Of a DNA stretch of 64,000 bases, positions 35,675 to 44,232 are shown piece after piece. The translations under genes were made by a program, and so were the position numbers. How positions within the stretch are numbered: position 1 is the first letter of the stretch; the number at the start of each line of letters is the position of its first letter. This DNA is from Thiohalocapsa sp. PB-PSB1 (GTDB lineage Bacteria > Pseudomonadota > Gammaproteobacteria > Chromatiales > Chromatiaceae): positions 806,001-870,000 of the forward strand of contig CP050890.1 in assembly GCA_016745215.1 (NCBI GenBank). Reading direction: 5' to 3'. The notes below the pieces were generated by a model. The model did no database searches. It was not told the origin of the DNA and saw only the letters and a program-made list of their open reading frames with translations.

Positions 35675-36835
35675 CTAGCGCTCGTGCGTCGACAGCAGTT
35701 GGTCGTAGAGACATTCGTACTGATCGGCGACCTTCTCGATGTCGTACTTTGCCACCGCAATCTGTCGGCTGCGTGCTCCGAGTACGGATTCTTCGCCAAT
35801 CACCTTGCCCAGGGCCTGGGCAAGGTCATCCGCATCATCCACAGCGAACAATGCTCCATTGACGCCATCTTCGACGAGCTGCCGAGAACCTGGCGCCCGG
35901 GCAACGACGCACGGCAAGCCACAGGCCATGGCCTCCAACACCGTGTTAGGCAGGCCCTCCTTGCTCGATGGGAAAACCAATAACGTAGCCGCCTGATAAT
36001 ACAGTTTGATTCGTGGCGTAAAGTCTCGGATCGTTACCAGATCGGGGTGTCCCCGGGCATATGCATGTAGTTCATCGCTAAGTGCCTTACCATAGCTATC
36101 GCGGCTCACGGGTCCGACCGCGACCAGATGTGCCCCGGTGCCAAATCCTTGGTTCGCGATCCACTGCTGCACCAGCCAGGCGATGCGCTTGCGCTGATCG
36201 AATACGCCGACAAAAAGCGCCATCGGTCGATCGACAGGCAGTCCCAATTCTGCGCCGATTTGGCGCTGCTGTTCCCGGTCGACCGGATGGAAGCGTTCGC
36301 TATCAACGCCATTGGGGATCTGCCAGATCCGCTCTGGGGCGAGCCCCACTTCGAGAAATTCCCGGTTCAGATCGTCGCTAATGGCGACATAGGCATCCAC
36401 AAGCTTTAGAAAGCGTCGATGCACTGGTGCAATGGTGGAGCAAGTGAGACTGAGCAGGTCGTTCTGCGACATGCTGGCCTTGACCAGCGACGGTTTGCCC
36501 AGGAGCTGGCCAAAAGGACCAAGAATCCCTTGGATATAGTAGGCGCCATGACCATGCAGGATGTCGACATGCCGGCGACGTTGCCAGAGATGTTTGAACA
36601 GATTGTGCCAAATGCTGAATTCCTGGTGGCGCGCGGCAACGCGCATCGGCAACGCGGTGACCGCAAAGCCCTCGATTACATAATCGCGGCGCTGGCCGCT
36701 CCAAGAATGAGTGGTGAACTCAATATGATGTCCGCGTGCACGCAAACGCTCTGCCAGTAAAAAGGCTTGCGCGGCTGCGCCACTGTACTCCGGCGGGAGG
36801 TAGCGCGCGAACATCAAAACACGGACGGGTTTCAA
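35675..36835 (-). CDS. Glycosyltransferase family 4
   Basis: 386 residues, GT-B fold. N-terminal donor/acceptor entry VLMFARYLPPEYSGAAA, middle IPNGVDSERFHPVD, and C-terminal nucleotide-sugar motif EGLPNTVLEAMACGLP with preceding LVFPSSK. Transfers a sugar in polysaccharide or glycolipid synthesis. Last gene of the minus-strand cluster with the asparagine-synthetase-like, GT2 and CapA-like genes (gap of 102 bp to the former). Sugar specificity cannot be told. Confidence 0.88.
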   Translation of the reverse strand: MKPVRVLMFARYLPPEYSGAAAQAFLLAERLRARGHHIEFTTHSWSGQRRDYVIEGFAVTALPMRVAARHQEFSIWHNLFKHLWQRRRHVDILHGHGAYYIQGILGPFGQLLGKPSLVKASMSQNDLLSLTCSTIAPVHRRFLKLVDAYVAISDDLNREFLEVGLAPERIWQIPNGVDSERFHPVDREQQRQIGAELGLPVDRPMALFVGVFDQRKRIAWLVQQWIANQGFGTGAHLVAVGPVSRDSYGKALSDELHAYARGHPDLVTIRDFTPRIKLYYQAATLLVFPSSKEGLPNTVLEAMACGLPCVVARAPGSRQLVEDGVNGALFAVDDADDLAQALGKVIGEESVLGARSRQIAVAKYDIEKVADQYECLYDQLLSTHER

Positions 36836-36937
36836 CAGCAGACTCGCGGGTCAGTCCAATAGAGCGATCGGCGGATATGCGATACTACAGGATTCTGCAA
36901 GCCAACAACATTGGCCAGGGCTCGATCAATCTTGCAA

Positions 36938-38725
36938 TCAGGCCGACAAGTCATGCCGCACCAGCCAGGCAGTTAGTACCGCCAGCGCCCAAACACGAAA
37001 ACGTTGGCTGCGATCTCCGTGAATAAAGTTGCGCACGACTCGCTCCAATTCGCCGTTGTTCGCGCAACCAAGCCGGCGCAGGTAATCGGCGCGCAAGTAC
37101 TCGTGCACCAGCGCGTGGTCCCTGTGCTCGAGCAAGGCGTCAAAGGGAAAATTAAAGCCATGCTTTGGAACATTCCAGAGATGTTTGGGAACATACCAAG
37201 ACAAGCCCAGCTTGAGTATTCGCTTGTGCTCACCCTCAGCGTAGCACAGCGTTTGATCAAGTGCGCGGACCAGTTGCCCAACGCCAGGATCGAAGAAGGG
37301 GTAGCGCACGGTCAATCCGGTCAACTGAGACGCCACATGCAGACGATCATCCGGCAGATTGCCGAGCAGGGCGCTATAGCGCTGGTAATGGGCGGCGCGC
37401 GTATAGGTGCGAAAGAGACGATAGAAGCGGGTTTGATCCAGCCGCACCTGGCATCCGCAGAGAGCCATGAGTTCGCGGCGAGACCAGCCGCCCCAGCGGA
37501 TCAATACCTCCTCGGGATCGCCGAATTCGAAAAGCGCTCGATACTCGCGAATGCCTGGCAGCATGGCCATCAGGGCGGTTAGGAGCCGGCGCAACCGATA
37601 TGGCAGCCTTGCAGCATACTGAACGGCGAAGCGTTGATGACGTGCCGGCATGATACCGAACAAGGTATCCGCACCGGTTCCGTCCAGGGCTAGGTCGGCG
37701 TGGTCTCGGGCATGTTGGAAAGCGAGCAGGGATGCGCCAGCGGCCGGGTCTGCGAATGGATACTCGGCGCTTGCTGCCAATTCCTCAAAGGCATTACGGT
37801 AGGCGGCCATGGAAAAGCGCAACACTCGGTGCTGCACACCGAGCCCTGCGGCCACCGCTTCGGCCACGCTGGATTCATCGAGTTGTGGCTCGACAAAACC
37901 GACAGTCAAAGCCTGCACACGCAGAGGATCTCCGTGTGCGGCCCTTTGTGCAGCAAGCGCACAAAGATAAGCCGAATCGACGCCACCGCTGAGGAAAACG
38001 ACCAGGCGGTCGGCGCTGTGGATGCGCGCTGCCACCGCGTCGGCAAGCCGTTGATCGAACTCCCGCGCAGCCGTTTCCAGAGTCTGCGGCATGGGTTCTG
38101 CGGAGTCCGGACATGGCGGCGGATAGGCATGCAAACCATGGCGTCCGTGCACATGGAGCTGGCCGGGCTCGGTCGAGAAGATGCCGTCGTAGATCGTGTT
38201 TGGCGTAGAGATGTCCAGAAAGCGTAAATATTCGTGCAAACCTGTCTGCGACAGCCGGCGCGGCAACAGCGGGCAGGGCGCGAGTAGGTCCAGCCGATCG
38301 GAAAAGATCAAACCGCCACCAGGCAACTGGTGATAGTACAGGGTGCGGGCGGATGTATCGTCACGGTACAGCGCCAATTCCTGCCGTTGTTTGTCCCATA
38401 AGACGAGTGCGAATTGACCGCTCGCATCCCAGACCCAGCCATGGCCTTTGCCATGATACGCCTTTAGGATGGCGCGACCGCGTGCTTTCAACTGTTGCGG
38501 CCAGGGTACAAACAGATCACCCAGCAGCCAGCATGAGAGGGTGTCGTCGCTGACTCGGGTCAAGCCGCCAATCGGCGTACCGAACACCCAAATCTGCAAT
38601 GCATCGTCACTGCATTGCACTTGCCCCGCGCTTTGCCCGAGCCAGTGCTGTAGTCGCGCTGATGCGCTGGAACTTAAATCCTTACAGCCAAGCAATCCGT
38701 CGGCCGTCGTAAAGCTGTAGTTCAT
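36938..38725 (-). CDS. Asparagine-synthetase-like protein without N-terminal glutaminase cysteine
   Basis: 595 residues from ATG 38725, overlapping the GT2 stop by ATGA. N-terminal half resembles the class II amidotransferase fold (WVWDASGQFALVLWDKQRQELALYRDD) but begins MNYSFTTADG: the catalytic Cys2 of MCGI is missing. C-terminal half has the PP-loop ATP site LVVFLSGGVDSAYL and the following DGTGADTLFG. It may thus adenylate an acid and use ammonia or another amine, as in lasso-peptide or polysaccharide-amidating homologs. Its place among glycosyltransferases suggests action on a surface polymer or a peptide. Confidence 0.8.
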   Translation of the reverse strand: MNYSFTTADGLLGCKDLSSSASARLQHWLGQSAGQVQCSDDALQIWVFGTPIGGLTRVSDDTLSCWLLGDLFVPWPQQLKARGRAILKAYHGKGHGWVWDASGQFALVLWDKQRQELALYRDDTSARTLYYHQLPGGGLIFSDRLDLLAPCPLLPRRLSQTGLHEYLRFLDISTPNTIYDGIFSTEPGQLHVHGRHGLHAYPPPCPDSAEPMPQTLETAAREFDQRLADAVAARIHSADRLVVFLSGGVDSAYLCALAAQRAAHGDPLRVQALTVGFVEPQLDESSVAEAVAAGLGVQHRVLRFSMAAYRNAFEELAASAEYPFADPAAGASLLAFQHARDHADLALDGTGADTLFGIMPARHQRFAVQYAARLPYRLRRLLTALMAMLPGIREYRALFEFGDPEEVLIRWGGWSRRELMALCGCQVRLDQTRFYRLFRTYTRAAHYQRYSALLGNLPDDRLHVASQLTGLTVRYPFFDPGVGQLVRALDQTLCYAEGEHKRILKLGLSWYVPKHLWNVPKHGFNFPFDALLEHRDHALVHEYLRADYLRRLGCANNGELERVVRNFIHGDRSQRFRVWALAVLTAWLVRHDLSA

Positions 38726-39648
38726 TGGCCGGCTGCAGGCTTGCGTATCGGCGCTAGGCTGCGCAGCCAATGATAGAGCGCTCGTGGTGAAGGCCAGGTG
38801 ATCAGTGCGCGCAAATACCACCGGCGCGCTTGGTCAATGCGACCTCGCCGCCGGCAATGATCTCCCAGCAGGCAATATTCGTAGGCTGCATAGGGTCGAA
38901 AGCGCACTGCCTTGCTCAGCAGTTCGCGTTTGTGGCGGGACCAGTGCCAGCTAAGCACATCGAGATTGGCCAACGCCATGGCCTCTCGGTCGGCGGATAG
39001 ACCGTCGCCGCGCTCGCGCTTAAGTTGACAGATCGCCGGGATATGGGCAAAACGGCAATTCCGGGCAAGCCGCAGCCAGAGATCCAGGTCTTCCACCAGG
39101 CGTCTGTTCTCATTGAATCCACCCGCCGAGCGTAGGCATGCCGGGCGCATCAGAACTGCGCCGGTGGGGATATAGTTGAGCCGAAACAGCTTCGGGTAAG
39201 GATCGCGGACCAACAATGCATCGCCCCAAAAGGCATCATCCAGCTTGGCTTCGGCAAAGAAGGATGCAATGCGGCTCCCGGTATGGTCAAACACCGCGCA
39301 GTCACCAAAAACCAGATCGATTTTAGAATGTTTTTCAAGCACTTCAACCCGATGCCGCAGGCTTCCCGGCGGCCAGAGGTCGTCGCTATCCAGAAAGCTG
39401 ATATAGTCCCCGCGTGCGGATTCAACACCCCGATTGCGCGCCGCCGACGGACCTGCATTGCGCTGGTGTAACACGCGTACACCGGCTTTGGCGGCGGCAA
39501 TCGCCGCGCTGTCGTCATCGGAGCCATCATCGACCACGACCACCTCCAGCTGAAACGGCCCACGCTGCGCCAAGATACTATCCAAACAGGCGCCGATGTA
39601 CGGTGCCGTGTTATGGGCAGGGACGATTATGCTGATCAGTGGAGCCAA
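38722..39648 (-). CDS. Glycosyltransferase family 2
   Basis: 308 residues, GT-A fold. ISIIVPAHNTAPYIGACLDS at the N-terminus, VVVDDGSDDD, SAARNRGVESARGDYISF and the DxD region FLDSDDLWPPG. C-terminal part has no clear TM helix. It probably adds a sugar to a membrane-linked repeat unit. ATGA coupling to the next gene and 54 bp after the CapA-like gene. Confidence 0.9.
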   Translation of the reverse strand: MAPLISIIVPAHNTAPYIGACLDSILAQRGPFQLEVVVVDDGSDDDSAAIAAAKAGVRVLHQRNAGPSAARNRGVESARGDYISFLDSDDLWPPGSLRHRVEVLEKHSKIDLVFGDCAVFDHTGSRIASFFAEAKLDDAFWGDALLVRDPYPKLFRLNYIPTGAVLMRPACLRSAGGFNENRRLVEDLDLWLRLARNCRFAHIPAICQLKRERGDGLSADREAMALANLDVLSWHWSRHKRELLSKAVRFRPYAAYEYCLLGDHCRRRGRIDQARRWYLRALITWPSPRALYHWLRSLAPIRKPAAGQ

Positions 39649-39702
39649 AAAACCTGCTCGGTTAAAGCATGCTAAATTCGGGACCGTTCAGTTCATGACT
39701 GC

Positions 39703-40920
39703 TCAGTCGTTGTCTTTTGGCGCACGTACCGCGGGCATCGGGCGGGTATCGTTGCGCTCGTTGAACAGCAGCCAACGCGAACTGGATCGGGACCATTTGA
39801 CCTTGAGATAAGTACTTAACAACAGCCAGGCCGAAATGATTTGGCCAGGGCGAAACCGCTTGATTTTGTCCAACAGGTTACCGTCTTGCCACCAGGACAA
39901 CAACGGTGCCGAAACCCTGCGTTCGATGACGCTGTGCTCCCAGTAGGCATTGAGATTCCGAGTGTTGCGGATCTGTTCCGTGCGCTCGGCGATCAGGGTT
40001 AGAATTTTCGCTGCCCGATCGCCGCAGGCCAGTGTCGGTCGCCCATCCGCGGCGAGCCATAACGGCACTGGCTCCAGAGTTTCCACCCGCTCTCTGAAAA
40101 AACGTAAACGCAGCAGCAAAGATTCGCGGTCCACGTCGGTCAGCGGCGCTTGATAGTGACGTGTGGTACCCTGCCAGTCTACCGCGTCGTCGGTCAGGTT
40201 GGCGAGGCTGTACGCAATAATCGCGCCGTTGTAGTGCTCAATGCCTTGAATGCAATGACTGTGGTGACCGAGGATCACCGAAACGCCTCGGTCGCAGGCG
40301 GCATGGGCAAATGCAACCTGTTCGGGCGTCGGCATCGGGCTGTATTCCAGCCCCCAATGCAATAACAAGACAACATGATCAACGTCTGGCTCGAGTGCAT
40401 CGATTGCCGGCAACAGCAGATCCGTATCCAACGGCATGACACCGGGTCTGCTGGCGGTAGCGGCTGGCGCCGGCTTGGTCAGCGGATCGCAGGCGGCCAG
40501 AAAACCCAGCCGCAGACCGTTCGACTCGAGTACCACGGGAGCGCCGGCTTGCCGAAGATCGGCACCCGCGCCGATCGAATGGACTCCGGCATGACGCAAA
40601 TGCCGAATCGTGTCGTCAAGCCCCTCGGCCCCAAAGTCCATACAGTGATTATTGGCAAGATTGAGTAGACTCACGCGCGCATCGGCCAGGGCGCGCGCAT
40701 AAACCGGGTCGCCGCGCAGGCACAATTTGTCGTCGCGCGGCTGGCAATGTGCCGTCACGGGTGTTTCGAGGTTGCCGACGATCAGATCAGCATCCGCGCT
40801 CAGAGCGGCGAAAGCGTCGAACACGGATGCGGCCAGACCAGAATCGGCGAGATCCTGGTAACGACCATGTAACATGATATCGCCGCAGGCGGTCAGCAGC
40901 AGAGAGTCGGATGCAGTCAT
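39703..40920 (-). CDS. CapA family protein (poly-gamma-glutamate-synthesis-like metallophosphatase fold)
   Basis: 405 residues. TACGDIMLHGRYQD, LIVGNLETPVTAH, LLNLANNHCMDFG, VLLLHWGLEYSPMPT and ILGHHSHCIQGIEHYNGA are the PGA_cap metal-binding and conserved segments. No signal peptide is seen. CapA proteins act in capsule polymer synthesis; no CapB/CapC ligase is near, so a poly-glutamate product should not be assumed. First gene of the minus-strand cluster. Confidence 0.85.
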   Translation of the reverse strand: MTASDSLLLTACGDIMLHGRYQDLADSGLAASVFDAFAALSADADLIVGNLETPVTAHCQPRDDKLCLRGDPVYARALADARVSLLNLANNHCMDFGAEGLDDTIRHLRHAGVHSIGAGADLRQAGAPVVLESNGLRLGFLAACDPLTKPAPAATASRPGVMPLDTDLLLPAIDALEPDVDHVVLLLHWGLEYSPMPTPEQVAFAHAACDRGVSVILGHHSHCIQGIEHYNGAIIAYSLANLTDDAVDWQGTTRHYQAPLTDVDRESLLLRLRFFRERVETLEPVPLWLAADGRPTLACGDRAAKILTLIAERTEQIRNTRNLNAYWEHSVIERRVSAPLLSWWQDGNLLDKIKRFRPGQIISAWLLLSTYLKVKWSRSSSRWLLFNERNDTRPMPAVRAPKDND

Positions 40921-41285
40921 GATGAGCGGATCGGTGTTATGTTATCAGTGGTCGACCAGTTACTCGCCGCGGCTGTTAGCAGCGACATGCTGACGGGGCA
41001 TTTCCAGCGTCCATTCGCGTCGGTCCGCCACAACAGCAGATCCGCCTCCCAATGCGTCTATTATCGACCAGCATAACCTATTCCTGGAAGCCCGGTCCGT
41101 CCCGCGGCCAACCGCGCCAAACTGTCAGTTGATGCACTCGCGCCCGGTTTTCTCTATGATTCTACTTGTACCTGATTCGCCCAGGGATTTGCCCCGGGGA
41201 TGCGCCCAGGTGTCAGCCAGAGGCGCCGCCCCATCTTTCGCGTTTGAGAATAACCGCGGTCGCAAGGCACCGCCAATATCGAATC
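40921..41285. other. Divergent intergenic region between capA-like and gspA-like genes
   Basis: No gene supported. The plus-strand frame from 41166 is open into the GspA gene, but its first 40 residues do not look like the family. Confidence 0.4.
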
Positions 41286-43169
41286 GTGTATCCTAACTAC
41301 TTTGGTCTTAAAGAAGCGAGCTTTTCCATTACTCCGGACCCTCAGTATCTGTTCCTGAGCGAACAGCATCGTGAGGCGTTGGCGCACCTACTTTATGGCG
41401 CCGGCGACAGCGGCGGTTTCGTGCTGCTGACGGGGGAGGTGGGCACCGGCAAAACGACCGTGTGCCGCGCCTTCCTGGAGCAGTTACCACAGGGCGTAGA
41501 CGTTGCCTTGGTGTTGAATCCGGCGATGACCGCGGTGGAACTGTTGCATGCCATTTGCGATGAATTCCGCGTCCAGGTGCCGAGTGCGGAACAATCCGCA
41601 AAGGCCCTGGTGGACCGACTCAATCAATTTCTGCTCGATGCCCATGCGCGCGGTCGTCGCCCGGTACTGATCATCGACGAGGCACAGAATTTACGCCCGA
41701 AGGTCATGGAACAGATCCGTCTGCTGACCAACCTCGAAACTCCCAAGCAGAAGCTGCTGCAAATCTTTTTGATCGGCCAACCAGAACTGCGCACGACTCT
41801 GAACTCACCAGATCTGCGCCAGCTGAATCAGCGTATCACGGCTCGCTTTCATCTAAAGCCACTCAATGCACGCGAGACAGCCGGTTATGTCGATCATCGC
41901 ATTGCCGTCGCCGGGGTCGACCGACCGTTGTTTACGGCTGCTGCCCTGCGTCGCGTGCATCGCTGCTCAGGTGGCGTGCCAAGACTGATCAATCTCCTCT
42001 GCGATCGCTCTCTACTCGGTGCCGCTGTTTCGCGCCGCATGCAGGTAACGCCGGCCATTGTCAACCAGGCAGCCCGCGAGGTGCATGGTAGCCAGGATGG
42101 CATCCAGCCACGCCGGGGTTGGGGGCTTGCATTCGCGGCATCGGTACTGATTGCTGCTGCGATTGGGGTCTGGATTGGCTCGTCCGGTATGCTGCCCACC
42201 TGGTCCGAGCATCTGATAGCATGGGTGGAACGGGAACGGCAAGCTGAGGGACCACAGCTGCCAGAGGAAACCTTGCCTACACCGGCAGCGGATAAAGAGC
42301 CGGAGATCGCGTTTGCGCCAGAGCCTCGAGCGCCTGCCGAGCTGCAGCACCCCATACCAGCACAGGAAGCGCCAATACAGGAAGCTCCGGTGCGGGGAGC
42401 AGAAATGGCACTGTTGCCGCCAGTGCCGGCGGCGGAGGATTCCAGAGTTCCGCCGAATGCATCAGAGTCTATGCTGGAGTCCACGCTGGCATCAGCGCCA
42501 ACGCCGGCAATCCCCCGCATCTCAATGGCACGCTCTGCGCCCGTGGCGGTGCAGGCGGATGCCGATCAATTGCCCGAACTGTTATTGTCGGACACCGGCG
42601 CCGTCGACGAATTGTTGCGACTCTGGGGCGTTACCACCGACGCGGTTGTCAGCGGTCTTGATTGTCGAGCCGTCGCAGCCTTCGGCCTGGATTGCGAATT
42701 TGGACAAGGACGGTGGAGCGATCTGCGACTCTTCGATCGTCCGGTGGCATTGGAGCTGACCCTCGAGGATGATCGCAGTGGGTATGCCGTCATCAGCGAT
42801 CTGGATGAAGAACACGCAACGATCGAGCAAGATGGTCTGCTGTTCAAGCTGCCCATCGCGGTGCTTGACGAACGTTGGTCAGGTGAGTATTTCATGCTTT
42901 GGCGCTTGCCACCGCTCGCGGCAAAGGTGATTGGCCGTGGCTCCGGTCCCGAGGTCGTGAGCTGGTTGCGGGAGCGGCTGGCCTCATTACCCGGCGCCGA
43001 AATCAGCGCTGAGCCAGCGCGCTATGACGACGCTCTTCTTGCCGAGGTCAAGCGCTTTCAAGCACGGTCTGGACTTTCAGTCGATGGAGTGGCTGGCCCT
43101 CAAACATTGATCTTGCTGAATAACGCATTGGCCATGGCGGATGTGCCAAGGCTCACGCAGTCGCCATGA
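41286..43169 (+). CDS. gspA: ExeA/GspA-type AAA ATPase with peptidoglycan-binding domain
   Basis: About 627 residues from GTG 41286, so that the protein begins YPNYFGLKEASFSITPDPQY, the universal start of this family. Walker A GEVGTGKTT, Walker B VLIIDEAQNL, arginine-finger region and helix, a TM segment (LAFAASVLIAAAIGVWIG, about residue 280), a Pro/Ala/Glu-rich linker and a C-terminal PG_binding_1 domain (VKRFQARSGLSVDGVAGPQT). With GspB it helps insert the type II secretin through peptidoglycan; PEP-CTERM polysaccharide loci also carry related ATPases. No secretin gene is in the window. Confidence 0.88.
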   Translation: MYPNYFGLKEASFSITPDPQYLFLSEQHREALAHLLYGAGDSGGFVLLTGEVGTGKTTVCRAFLEQLPQGVDVALVLNPAMTAVELLHAICDEFRVQVPSAEQSAKALVDRLNQFLLDAHARGRRPVLIIDEAQNLRPKVMEQIRLLTNLETPKQKLLQIFLIGQPELRTTLNSPDLRQLNQRITARFHLKPLNARETAGYVDHRIAVAGVDRPLFTAAALRRVHRCSGGVPRLINLLCDRSLLGAAVSRRMQVTPAIVNQAAREVHGSQDGIQPRRGWGLAFAASVLIAAAIGVWIGSSGMLPTWSEHLIAWVERERQAEGPQLPEETLPTPAADKEPEIAFAPEPRAPAELQHPIPAQEAPIQEAPVRGAEMALLPPVPAAEDSRVPPNASESMLESTLASAPTPAIPRISMARSAPVAVQADADQLPELLLSDTGAVDELLRLWGVTTDAVVSGLDCRAVAAFGLDCEFGQGRWSDLRLFDRPVALELTLEDDRSGYAVISDLDEEHATIEQDGLLFKLPIAVLDERWSGEYFMLWRLPPLAAKVIGRGSGPEVVSWLRERLASLPGAEISAEPARYDDALLAEVKRFQARSGLSVDGVAGPQTLILLNNALAMADVPRLTQSP

Positions 43170-43212
43170 TCATAAGCAGGATTCGAATGCAGACATTCTA
43201 TAGCCACCATCC

Positions 43213-44232
43213 ATGTCGTACATCTTAGAGGCCCTGAAGAAATCGCAGCAAGAGCGCGAGCTGGGAAGCGTACCCCGGATACAAGCGGTCAGCTTCGATG
43301 AAACGCCGCCGCACCCAACATCTCAGCTTTGGCTGTATGCCGCGTTATTGTTGGCTCTCTGCGCGGTGGCAATCGCCGTATACGCGGTGCTGCGCGGTAC
43401 ACAGCAGGTGCCACCAGCTACGCAGCTTGCCCTGCCAGCGGAAAGTCCAAGTCAGGCGGCTGCAAGCTCGCCGGAGCCAATTCCAGCGTATCCTCAGGCA
43501 TCGACCGCCACTTCAGCCAGCTCGACTGCAGACGCACAAGAGATCGAGCCGATCTCTAACCAACAAGGCGCCGCTGTCAGCGCAGGGTCCAAGCTCGAAT
43601 CCACTGATGATTCCTCGCTTGCGAACTTCGACAGGGCAGCACCGCTGGCGGCGCCGGAAAGCCTGAGCGTGCAACCGGAAATATTGATCGTGCCAGCCCC
43701 ACCGAAACCAGGACAAGAGCTTCCCCGCGGCGCCGCTGAATTGCGACGAGCGGCCCTGGGCACAGGCAGTTCTGTGTCCGTGGACATCCCGACAATCGCC
43801 ACCGACATCCCCACCCCGACCACCGAGTCTGCTGAACCGGCATCACCGCCACGCGACACGGCGCCTGTTCCGCCAGACCTGATTGCGGATATTGAAGCCT
43901 TTAAAAAAACGGTTGCGGCAACTGCGCCAAAGCCACAACCCTCACCGCTGCCAACAGCCGCAGCCGCGGTGGCACAGTCACTGGCTACACCCGAACCGCA
44001 GGACAGAACCGCAGTGCCGCCGGAACCATCGTTGACCTTGCGCTCAAAACTGCCGGATTTCCATATGGCCGTACACATATACGACCAAAACCCAGCGCGT
44101 CGGTTCGTTTATATCAATGGCCAAAAGCTGACGGAAAAGCAGCAGAGCAAAGAGGGACTGCGGCTAGAGAAGGTGCTTGCAGAGGGCGCCATCCTGAGCT
44201 GGCAAGGGGAGGAATTTTTTCAAGCCAGGTAG
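43213..44232 (+). CDS. gspB: General secretion pathway protein GspB-like
   Basis: 339 residues. N-terminus MSYILEALKKSQQERELGSVP is the GspB signature; TM segment LYAALLLALCAVAIAVYAVL; a long Pro/Ala/Ser/Thr-rich periplasmic linker; C-terminal T2SSB domain (MAVHIYDQNPARRFVYINGQ, LEKVLAEGAILSWQGEEF). Works with the GspA ATPase 43 bp upstream. Its last 13 bases overlap the 3' end of the convergent asparagine synthetase. Confidence 0.9.
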   Translation: MSYILEALKKSQQERELGSVPRIQAVSFDETPPHPTSQLWLYAALLLALCAVAIAVYAVLRGTQQVPPATQLALPAESPSQAAASSPEPIPAYPQASTATSASSTADAQEIEPISNQQGAAVSAGSKLESTDDSSLANFDRAAPLAAPESLSVQPEILIVPAPPKPGQELPRGAAELRRAALGTGSSVSVDIPTIATDIPTPTTESAEPASPPRDTAPVPPDLIADIEAFKKTVAATAPKPQPSPLPTAAAAVAQSLATPEPQDRTAVPPEPSLTLRSKLPDFHMAVHIYDQNPARRFVYINGQKLTEKQQSKEGLRLEKVLAEGAILSWQGEEFFQAR